DNA of 64,000 nucleotides from assembly GCF_011759505.1 (NCBI RefSeq), contig NZ_JAAOYO010000002.1, positions 124,001-188,000 of the forward strand, written 5' to 3'. A program made the position numbers and the translations under genes. The notes beneath the pieces are model-generated. The model was not told the origin of the DNA and did not search any database. It saw nothing but the letters and a program-made list of their open reading frames with translations. This stretch comes from Curtobacterium salicis (GTDB lineage: Bacteria; Actinomycetota; Actinomycetes; Actinomycetales; Microbacteriaceae). How positions within the stretch are numbered: position 1 is the first letter of the stretch; each line of letters begins with the position of its first letter. This document shows, piece by piece, positions 27,938 through 35,554 of this stretch.

Positions 27938-28857
27938 GCGGGATCGTCGACCCCGGTCTGGCGTCCGGACGCGACAGCACCGACGGCGTGCCCGGCAGCG
28001 CGTCGTCTCGAGACCCCGGCGTCCGCGCCGGACGCCGGACCGAGCGGTTCCGTGGGGGGACGCTCGGCCCGGCAGGGACCGTCGCAGCCGTGGTGGTGGC
28101 GGTCGCCGTGGTGGCGGCACTGTGGCCGGCGCTGCTCGGTGGCGCCGACCCGCTCGCGGTGCACCCGTCCCAGGCACTGCTGCCACCCGGCGCGGGCCAC
28201 CCGTTCGGCACCGACGAGTCCGGGCGTGACGTCCTGGCGCGCGTGGTGGCCGGGACGCGCGCGTCGTTGCTGGTCGGCGTCGTCGCCACCCTCGTCGGCG
28301 GCGGCTCCGGTGTCGTCCTCGGGGTGCTCGCCGGACTCGGTGGGCGGGTCGTCGACGCCGTCGTGGGTCGGGTCACCGAGGTCGCCTTCGCGCTGCCGCT
28401 ACTCCTCGTCGCGCTCGTCGTCATCGCGGTCACCGGGCCCGGACCGGTCCCCGCGATGCTCGCGGTCGGGTTCGCCACGGCCCCCGGGTACGCCCGGATC
28501 GTCCGCGGACTGGTCCGGACCGCGCGGTCGTCGCAGGTCGTCGAGACCGCGGTCCTGCTCGGCCGCTCCCCCGCCACCGTCGTCGTCCGGCACGTGCTGC
28601 CGGCGGCGCTCTGGCCGGTCGTCGCCGTCGGCACGCTCGGCATCGGTCAGGCCGTGGTGTGGGCGTCGGCGCTGAGCTACCTCGGCGTCGGGACACCGCC
28701 GCCGGCACCGGAGTGGGGCGCGATGCTCGCCGACGGCCGCACCTACCTGGCGACCGCGCCGTGGATGAGCACGTTCCCGGGCCTGGCGATCGTGGTGCTC
28801 GCGACCGCGGTGACGGTGCTCGGCCGGGCCCTCCGACGTGCCGGAGCCGCGCGGTGA
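27934..28857 (+). CDS. ABC transporter permease, DppC type
   Basis: Second membrane subunit. The 307 residues have LLPPGAGHPFGTDESGRDVLARVV after the first helix, typical of DppC/OppC, and the C-terminal GVGTPPPAPEWGAMLADGR. The GTG start overlaps the previous stop by 4 nt (GTGA). Confidence 0.92.
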   Translation: MSGIVDPGLASGRDSTDGVPGSASSRDPGVRAGRRTERFRGGTLGPAGTVAAVVVAVAVVAALWPALLGGADPLAVHPSQALLPPGAGHPFGTDESGRDVLARVVAGTRASLLVGVVATLVGGGSGVVLGVLAGLGGRVVDAVVGRVTEVAFALPLLLVALVVIAVTGPGPVPAMLAVGFATAPGYARIVRGLVRTARSSQVVETAVLLGRSPATVVVRHVLPAALWPVVAVGTLGIGQAVVWASALSYLGVGTPPPAPEWGAMLADGRTYLATAPWMSTFPGLAIVVLATAVTVLGRALRRAGAAR

Positions 28858-30464
28858 GCGGCCACGGCAGCCCCCTCGCCCTCGAGGTCGCCGGCCTCTC
28901 CGTCTCGATCGACGGCGTTCCCCTCGTCACCGACGTCGCGCTCCACGTCGCCCCGGGCGAGTGCGTGGCGCTGGTGGGCGCGTCCGGCTCGGGCAAGTCC
29001 GTCACGGTCCGGGCGGCGCTCGGCCTCTCCGCCACCGGTGCGGTGGTGACGGCCGAGCGGCTCGCCGTCGGCGACCACGACGTCCGCGGCCTGTCGGAAC
29101 GGCGGTGGCGCGGGGTCCGCGGACGGCACGTCGGGTACGTCGGCCAGGAGGCCCTGGGCGCCCTGGACCCGCTCCGTCCGGTCGGCCGTGAGGTCGCCGA
29201 CGCCCTCCGCCTGCACACCGACCTGTCGGCGCGCGACCGCGTCGAGGCCGTGCGCGCCGAACTGGAGGCCGTCGGGCTCGACCCCGCACTCGCCACCGAC
29301 GGCCGGACCGCGGGCACCCTGTCGGGCGGGATGCGGCAGCGCGCGCTCATCGCCGCCGCCACGATCGGCCGCCCCGGGCTGCTCGTGGCGGACGAACCGA
29401 CCACGGCCCTCGACGCCGGCATCGCCCTCCGCGTGATGGAGCAGCTGCGTGCCGCCCAGCAGCGCGGCACCGGCCTGCTCGTCGTCACGCACGACCTGGG
29501 GCTCGTCGCGGGGTGGGCGGACCGGGTCGCCGTGATGGACGCCGGCCGGATCGTCGAAGTGGGTCCGACGGCCTCCGTCCTGGAGGCCCCGGTCCACCCC
29601 GCCACGCAGGCCCTGGTGCGCGCGGCCCGGTCGACGCGGGCTGCCGGTGCCGCGCGTCCGCCGTCCGCGTCGCCCGCGGCCGACCGGTCGGCGCTGCCGG
29701 TGCTCGCCGCGACGGGACTCGAGCGGTCCTACCCGGGTGTCGCCGCGGTCACCGACGTCGCACTGCAGGTCGCGCCCGGCCGGGTCCTCGGTGTGGTCGG
29801 GGCCTCGGGCTCCGGCAAGACGACGGTGGCGCGGATGCTCCTCGGGCTCGAGACGCCCGACGCCGGCACGGTCACGCTCGACGGCGAGGCGTGGGCACCG
29901 CTCCCCGAGCGCGACCGTCGTGCACGCCGACACCGGATCGCCGCCGTCGTGCAGGACCCCGGCGCGACGTTCGACGAACGGTGGGACGTCGACCGTGTCC
30001 TCGCCGACGCTCTGAGCGGCGGACGCGCACGGCGGGCGATCGGTGCGCTGGGTGACCGCGTCGACGCCGCACTGCGACAGGTCGACCTGGACCCGGCCGT
30101 GCGGACCCGGTCGCCGCGGACCCTGTCCGGCGGGCAGCGGCAGCGGCTCGCGATCGCCCGGGCGCTGTCCACCGAGCCGGAGGTCCTGGTGCTCGACGAG
30201 CCGGTCACCGCCCTCGACGCCACCGTGCAGGACGCGGTGCTCGGCCTGCTCGAACGGCTCCGCGACGACACCGGCGTGGCGATGGTCTTCGTGTCGCACG
30301 ACCTGCGGGCCGTCCGGCGACTGGCCGACGAGGTCCTGGTCGTCGACCGGGGCTCGGTCGTGGAGCACGGTCCGGCCGAGGCGGTCTTCGGCCGCCCCGA
30401 GCACCCGGTGACGCAGCGGCTCGTGCGTGCCGCCGAGCGGCTGGCCGCCGGCCCGGCGGCCTGA
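28854..30464 (+). CDS. Fused dual ATPase of the oligopeptide-type ABC transporter (DppD-DppF)
   Basis: Both ATPase domains are on one 536-residue chain. Domain 1 has Walker A GASGSGKS at 42-49 and signature LSGGM near 156; domain 2 has a second GASGSGKT near 317 and LSGGQ near 424, each with a Walker B (LLVADEPTTALD, VLVLDEPVTALD). The GTG start overlaps the permease stop (GTGA). Fusion replaces the usual separate DppD and DppF. The linker (about 260-285) is Ala/Pro-rich. Confidence 0.93.
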   Translation: MSGHGSPLALEVAGLSVSIDGVPLVTDVALHVAPGECVALVGASGSGKSVTVRAALGLSATGAVVTAERLAVGDHDVRGLSERRWRGVRGRHVGYVGQEALGALDPLRPVGREVADALRLHTDLSARDRVEAVRAELEAVGLDPALATDGRTAGTLSGGMRQRALIAAATIGRPGLLVADEPTTALDAGIALRVMEQLRAAQQRGTGLLVVTHDLGLVAGWADRVAVMDAGRIVEVGPTASVLEAPVHPATQALVRAARSTRAAGAARPPSASPAADRSALPVLAATGLERSYPGVAAVTDVALQVAPGRVLGVVGASGSGKTTVARMLLGLETPDAGTVTLDGEAWAPLPERDRRARRHRIAAVVQDPGATFDERWDVDRVLADALSGGRARRAIGALGDRVDAALRQVDLDPAVRTRSPRTLSGGQRQRLAIARALSTEPEVLVLDEPVTALDATVQDAVLGLLERLRDDTGVAMVFVSHDLRAVRRLADEVLVVDRGSVVEHGPAEAVFGRPEHPVTQRLVRAAERLAAGPAA

Positions 30465-30473
30465 CGGCGGCGC

Positions 30474-30547
30474 CGCCGAGCCTCGGCCTGGCGGACATGT
30501 TCCGCCGTGCCGACCGCGCAACCTGTCCGCCCAAGCGAGGCTCGGCG
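30474..30547. repeat. Nested inverted repeat downstream of the ABC operon
   Basis: The outer arms CGCCGAGCCTCG-type (30474-30485) and CGAGGCTCGGCG-type (30536-30547) pair over 12 bp. Inside, GGCGGACA (30490-30497) and TGTCCGCC (30524-30531) pair over 8 bp, with symmetrical 4-nt gaps between the two stems. The left inner arm can also fold locally as GGCGGA-CATGT-TCCGCC. It may be a terminator for the operon or an extragenic palindromic element. Confidence 0.7.
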
Positions 30548-30603
30548 CGGGCGGCGGGCGGCGGGCGGCGGCCGCGCCGCCGGACCCGGCCACCCACGTG
30601 ACG

Positions 30604-30638
30604 GGAGGCCCGACCCGCGTGACGCGGGTCGGGCCTCC
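30604..30638. terminator. Bidirectional terminator
   Basis: GGAGGCCCGACCCGCG-TGA-CGCGGGTCGGGCCTCC is a 16-bp perfect stem with a 3-nt loop between the converging ABC operon and the MHS transporter gene. It lies 22 nt past the latter's stop. Confidence 0.85.
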
Positions 30639-30660
30639 AGGCAGTGTGGTGCGGTCCGGG

Positions 30661-32247
30661 TCAGGAACCGGCGGGCGCCCTGTCGTGCGCGCCGTCGCCG
30701 ACCGGGCCGTCGGCGGTCACGATCGGGATCTGGCTGGTCGAGAACTCCTTGGCCCAGTCCGACTGCGCCAGCTCCGAGGTCGGGTCGTTGTAGTCGTCGA
30801 TGACCCCGGCGACCTCGTCCTCGGACCCGACCGTCGGGCCGGAGCCCATCAGCGGCGTCGCGGCCGTCTCCTTCGTGAAGTACACCGCGACGAGCCCGAT
30901 GACGGCCGCCAGCATGAGGTAGAAAGCGGGGATGTCCTCGGCCCAGCCGTAGCCGCCGTCCTTCGCCCAGTTGATGAGCGCGGCGGTCGCGAGCGGGGTG
31001 GTCCCACCGAACAGCGACACCGACACGTTGAACGCGATGGCCAGGGCGCCGTAGCGGATGATCGTCGGGAAGAGCGCCGGCAGCGTGGACGGCATCGTCG
31101 ACGTGAAGGTCACCAGGACCACGCCGAGGATGAGCAGGCCGGAGAAGACCCCGACGCCCGTGCCGGTCTGGACGAGCTTGAGCGCCGGCCAGGACAGCAC
31201 GATGAAGCCGATGCAGCCGGCGGCGAGGACCGGACGACGACCGAAGCGGTCCGACAGCCGGCCGCCGAAGGTGATCACGACCATCATCAGCAGCATCACG
31301 ACGACGATCAGGATGAGCCCGAACGTGGCGTTCTGGCCGAGGTTCTGCTCGAGGTAGGTCGGCATGTACGACAGCAGCATGTAGTCGGTCACGTTGAAGA
31401 CCAGGACCAGCCCGATGCAGATGATGAGCGCGCGCCAGTTCTCGGCGAACAGCTTGAGGAACGGCGTCTTCTGCGACTCGCGCTCGGCGGCCTGCTCCTG
31501 CTGCTTCTGGAAGGCCGGGGTCTCCTCGAGCTTGAGGCGCAGGTACAGACCGATCAGGCCGAGCGGCCCGGCGATGATGAACGGGATGCGCCAGCCCCAG
31601 CTGAGCAGGGCGTCCTCGGACAGGCCGAACTGCAGGCCGGTGACGATCGAGGCACCGAGCACGTAGCCGGCGAGGGTGCCGAACTCGAGCCACGAGCCCA
31701 TGAACCCGCGGCGCTTGTCGGGCGAGTACTCGGCGATGAACGTCGCGGCACCGCCGTACTCACCACCGGTCGAGAAGCCCTGCACGAAGCGGGCCACGAG
31801 CAGCAGGATCGGTGCCCAGACGCCGATCGTGTCGTACGACGGGATCAGGCCGATCATCAGCGTGCCGGCGGCCATCAGGATCATCGTCAGCGCGAGGACC
31901 TTCTGCCGGCCGATCTTGTCGCCGATCGGGCCGAAGACGGCACCACCGATCGGGCGGACGATGAACGCGGCCGCGAAGAACCCGAAGGTCGCGACGATGT
32001 TCGACGCCGGGTCGCCCTGCGGCAGGAACACCTGCGAGATCGTCACCGTCAGGTAGGCGAAGATGCCGAAGTCGAACCACTCCATCGCGTTGCCGAGGGC
32101 CGCCGCGGCGACGGCACGCTTGAGCATCGACTCCTCGACGACGGTGACGTCGTCCTCGGTCAGCTTCCGTCGAGCACGCTTCACGGCGCCCTTCGTCCGC
32201 AGCGGGCGGTCCCCGTGCTGCTGCTTGGGTGTGTCGTTGGCTGGCAA
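30661..32247 (-). CDS. MHS family major facilitator transporter
   Basis: Proton symporter of the metabolite:H+ symporter family (proline/betaine, ketoglutarate, shikimate type); substrate not determined. The 528 residues have GNAMEWFDFGIFAYL at helix 1, FGPIGDKIGRQKVL between helices 2 and 3, and the GGEYGGAATFIAEY segment typical of MHS proteins. The C-terminal cytoplasmic tail of about 70 residues is longer than usual. Start TTG 32247 is chosen because GGAGGA lies 6 nt upstream; an ATG at 32322 would lack this. Confidence 0.88.
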   Translation of the reverse strand: MPANDTPKQQHGDRPLRTKGAVKRARRKLTEDDVTVVEESMLKRAVAAAALGNAMEWFDFGIFAYLTVTISQVFLPQGDPASNIVATFGFFAAAFIVRPIGGAVFGPIGDKIGRQKVLALTMILMAAGTLMIGLIPSYDTIGVWAPILLLVARFVQGFSTGGEYGGAATFIAEYSPDKRRGFMGSWLEFGTLAGYVLGASIVTGLQFGLSEDALLSWGWRIPFIIAGPLGLIGLYLRLKLEETPAFQKQQEQAAERESQKTPFLKLFAENWRALIICIGLVLVFNVTDYMLLSYMPTYLEQNLGQNATFGLILIVVVMLLMMVVITFGGRLSDRFGRRPVLAAGCIGFIVLSWPALKLVQTGTGVGVFSGLLILGVVLVTFTSTMPSTLPALFPTIIRYGALAIAFNVSVSLFGGTTPLATAALINWAKDGGYGWAEDIPAFYLMLAAVIGLVAVYFTKETAATPLMGSGPTVGSEDEVAGVIDDYNDPTSELAQSDWAKEFSTSQIPIVTADGPVGDGAHDRAPAGS

Positions 32248-32488
32248 GGTGTTCCTCCGGTGTGCTGTGGCGTCCTTCGGGCTCCCGGCGAGACGGCCGG
32301 GCATCCGGCGAGACAGCGACACTGGCGTCCTGCGAACCGCGCTCGCCGGACAAACCCCGGAAGCCTAGCAGGTGGGGTGGAGCGCCCCGGTCCCACCGGT
32401 ACGCTGAGGATCGCACCCGCACCACGCGGGGACACTCAGGCACCTCATCACGGACTCGGTGCCGCACATACGAACGGAAGGCGCAGCC

Positions 32489-35086
32489 ATGACCAAGCCC
32501 ATGCCCGACAAGCCATCGGTGGACGGACTCGAGCAGGTCTGGGGGCCGCAGTGGGAGCAGGACGGCACCTACCGGTTCGACCGCGACGCCGCGGGTGACC
32601 GGTCCGCCGTCTACTCGATCGACACCCCGCCGCCGACCGCCTCCGGCTCGCTGCACATCGGCCACGTGTTCTCGTACACGCACACCGACCTCAAGGCGCG
32701 GTTCGAGCGGATGCGCGGCAAGCACGTCTTCTACCCGATGGGCTGGGACGACAACGGTCTTCCCACCGAGCGTCGCGTGCAGAACTACTACGGCGTCCGC
32801 TGCGACCCGTCGCTCCCCTACGACCCGGAGTTCACGCCGCCGTTCGCCGGCGGGGACGGCAAGTCGAGCAAGGCGGCCGACCAGCTGCCGATCTCGCGCC
32901 GCAACTTCATCGAGCTGTGCGACGAGCTGACCGTGCAGGACGAGCAGCAGTTCGAGGAGCTCTTCCGCACCCTCGGTCTCTCCGTCGACTGGACGCAGTC
33001 GTACCGCACGATCGACGCGACCTCCCGGGCCAGCGCCCAGCGCGCCTTCCTCCGCAACCTCGAACGGGGCGAGGCTTACCAGGCCGACGCCCCGACGCTC
33101 TGGGACGTGACGTTCCGCACCGCCGTCGCGCAGGCCGAGCTCGAGGACAAGGAGATGCCCGGCGCCTACCACGGCCTCGCCTTCCACAAGAGCGACGGCA
33201 GCGGTGACGTCGTCATCCAGACCACCCGCCCGGAACTCCTGCCGGCGTGTGTCGCCCTCGTCGCGCACCCGGACGACGAGCGCTTCCAGGACCTCTTCGG
33301 CACCACCGTCCGCTCCCCTCTGTTCGACGTCGAGGTCCCGGTGCTCGCGCACCACCTGGCGCAGAAGGACAAGGGCGCCGGCATCGCGATGATCTGCACG
33401 TTCGGTGACACCACCGACGTCGTCTGGTGGCGCGAGCTGCAGCTGCCGAACCGCTCCGTGATCGGCTTCGACGGCCGCATCCGTTCCGAGGAGCCGGCGT
33501 GGATCGAGTCCGCCGAGGGCCGTGCGCTCTACGCCGAGATGGCTGGCAAGACCGTGTTCTCGGCCAAGAAGGTCGTCGTCGACGCCCTCACCGAGTCCGG
33601 CGAGCTGGTCGGTGACGTGAAGACGATCAACCACCCGGTGAAGTTCTTCGAGAAGGGCGACAAGCCGCTCGAGATCGTCTCCACCCGCCAGTGGTACATC
33701 GTCAACGGCGCCCGTGACGAGCAGCTCAAGCAGACGCTGCTCGAGCGCGGCGACCAGATCGCGTTCCACCCCGACTTCATGAAGGTCCGCTACGAGAACT
33801 GGGTCGGTGGCCTGTCCGGCGACTGGCTCATCTCGCGCCAGCGCTTCTTCGGCGTGCCGATCCCCGTCTGGTACCCCCTCGACGCGGACGGCAACCCGGT
33901 GTTCGACCAGCCGATCGTCCCGACCGAGGCGCAGCTGCCCGTCGACCCGTCGTCCGACCCGGCCCCCGGGTACGACGAGTCCCAGCGCGGTGTCGCCGGT
34001 GGGTTCCAGGGCGAGCTCGACGTGATGGACACCTGGGCGACCTCGTCCCTGACCCCGCAGCTCGCCGGCAAGTGGGAGACCGACCCGGCGCTCTACGACC
34101 TGGTGTACCCGTACGACGTCCGCCCGCAGGCGCAGGACATCATCCGCACCTGGCTGTTCACGACCGTCCTCCGCAGCCAGCTCGAGGCCGACGTGGTCCC
34201 GTGGAAGAACGCGTCCATCTCCGGCTTCATCGTCGACCCCGACCGCAAGAAGATGTCGAAGTCGAAGGGCAACGTCGTCACGCCGCTGTCCGTCCTCGAG
34301 GCGCACGGCGCCGACGCGGTCCGCTACTGGGCCGCCTCGTCGAAGCTCGGCACCGACGCGGCCTTCGACCCGCAGAACCCGAAGCAGATCAAGGTCGGCC
34401 GCCGTCTGGCGATCAAGGTCCTCAACGCGGCGAAGTTCGTCTACGGCTTCGAGCTGCCCACGGGCGCCCACCAGGTCACCGAGGCGCTGGACATCGACAT
34501 GCTCGCCGCCCTCGGCACCGTCGTCGACCAGGCCACGGCCGCGTTCGACGCGTACGACCACGCCCGGGCGCTCGAGATCACCGAGCGGTTCTTCTGGACC
34601 TTCTGCGACGACTACCTCGAGCTCGTCAAGGAGCGTGCGTACGGCACGGCCCCGGATGCCGGCCACGAGACCCAGGCGAGCGCGGTCCTCGCGCTCCGCG
34701 GCGCGATCGACGTCCTGCTCCGTCTGCTGGCACCGTTCCTCCCGTACGCGACCGAGGAAGTGTGGGCCTGGACCCACGACACCAGCGTGCACCGCGCCTC
34801 CTGGCCGGTCCGTGCCGACCTGCCGGTCGACCAGGCCGAGACCGGGCTGCTCGCCGCCGTCGGCCAGGCGCTGATCGGGATCCGCGGGGCGAAGACCGCG
34901 GCGAAGGCGTCCCAGAAGACGCCCGTGACCCGGGCCGTCGTGCAGGCACCCGCTGCCGTCCGTGAGCTCGTCGAGCGCGCGGCCGTCGATCTGGCGGCCG
35001 TCGGCCGGATCCAGGACCTCGCCTTCGTCGACGGTGACGAGTTCGCCGTCGTCGAGATCGAGCTGGCGGAGCAGCCCTCCGCCTGA
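32489..35086 (+). CDS. valS: Valine--tRNA ligase
   Basis: Charges tRNA-Val and edits threonine. The 865-residue class I synthetase has HIGH at 56-59 (GSLHIGH) and KMSKS at 588-592 (DRKKMSKSKGNVV), with the CP1 editing domain between them and the C-terminal anticodon-binding domain. ATG 32489 follows GGAAGG. No T-box is visible upstream. Confidence 0.96.
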   Translation: MTKPMPDKPSVDGLEQVWGPQWEQDGTYRFDRDAAGDRSAVYSIDTPPPTASGSLHIGHVFSYTHTDLKARFERMRGKHVFYPMGWDDNGLPTERRVQNYYGVRCDPSLPYDPEFTPPFAGGDGKSSKAADQLPISRRNFIELCDELTVQDEQQFEELFRTLGLSVDWTQSYRTIDATSRASAQRAFLRNLERGEAYQADAPTLWDVTFRTAVAQAELEDKEMPGAYHGLAFHKSDGSGDVVIQTTRPELLPACVALVAHPDDERFQDLFGTTVRSPLFDVEVPVLAHHLAQKDKGAGIAMICTFGDTTDVVWWRELQLPNRSVIGFDGRIRSEEPAWIESAEGRALYAEMAGKTVFSAKKVVVDALTESGELVGDVKTINHPVKFFEKGDKPLEIVSTRQWYIVNGARDEQLKQTLLERGDQIAFHPDFMKVRYENWVGGLSGDWLISRQRFFGVPIPVWYPLDADGNPVFDQPIVPTEAQLPVDPSSDPAPGYDESQRGVAGGFQGELDVMDTWATSSLTPQLAGKWETDPALYDLVYPYDVRPQAQDIIRTWLFTTVLRSQLEADVVPWKNASISGFIVDPDRKKMSKSKGNVVTPLSVLEAHGADAVRYWAASSKLGTDAAFDPQNPKQIKVGRRLAIKVLNAAKFVYGFELPTGAHQVTEALDIDMLAALGTVVDQATAAFDAYDHARALEITERFFWTFCDDYLELVKERAYGTAPDAGHETQASAVLALRGAIDVLLRLLAPFLPYATEEVWAWTHDTSVHRASWPVRADLPVDQAETGLLAAVGQALIGIRGAKTAAKASQKTPVTRAVVQAPAAVRELVERAAVDLAAVGRIQDLAFVDGDEFAVVEIELAEQPSA

Positions 35087-35201
35087 TCCCGACGCACCGG
35101 ACACCGGACGCCCCGTTACCGTGGAGACACGGGCGGGGCGTCCGTCGTCCCGGCGGACTCCGCCGTGGACACGGCTCCGCCGACACGGACTGGAGGCACG
35201 G

Positions 35202-35453
35202 ATGCAGCTGGGTACGCGATGGAACGTCGGCGCGGAACCGCCCGCGCGACTGCCCGAGACGATGGTCGTCGCCGTGCGCGGGGTCGAGGACGAGCTCGCT
35301 GCGGAGTCGGTCGACGCGTCGACCTGGCGGTGGACACTGACGTTCCTGGAGGGCAAGCCGATGGTCGAGCTGGACGACGGGACGTCGATCCACCTGGACC
35401 CGCTCGGGCACGCGCAGGTGACCGACCCGGACGACGCGGGGTCGGAGGACTGA
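35202..35453 (+). CDS. Small hypothetical protein
   Basis: An 83-residue soluble protein beginning MQLGTRWNVGAEPPARLPET. It has alternating hydrophobic and acidic text (WRWTLTFLEGKPMVELDDGT) suggesting a small beta-rich fold, and ends in an acidic tail. GGAGG lies before the ATG and a strong terminator follows the stop directly, which together support a real gene. Function unknown. Confidence 0.75.
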   Translation: MQLGTRWNVGAEPPARLPETMVVAVRGVEDELAAESVDASTWRWTLTFLEGKPMVELDDGTSIHLDPLGHAQVTDPDDAGSED

Positions 35454-35455
35454 GA

Positions 35456-35496
35456 CGACGACACCGGGCCCGTCGAGGGGCCCGGTGTGGTCGTCG
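35456..35496. terminator. Terminator between convergent genes
   Basis: CGACGACACCGGGCCC pairs with GGGCCCGGTGTGGTCGTCG across a short loop, with one bulge. It begins 3 nt past the stop of the small gene and can also serve the M60 peptidase gene that converges on it. Confidence 0.75.
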
Positions 35497-35554
35497 GTGC
35501 GGCCGTGGGGACCGGCACGGGCGTCCGCACGGTGCGCAGACCGCGCGCCCGGCC

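Noticed and set aside
24991-28200. Minus-strand open frame of 1,069 codons opposite the ABC transporter
   Set aside because: Antisense to the receptor and permease genes; Arg/Ala-rich with no domain.
32248-32322. ATG 32322 as the MHS transporter start
   Set aside because: No Shine-Dalgarno; TTG 32247 has GGAGGA at the right distance, and the extra 25 residues look non-coding.
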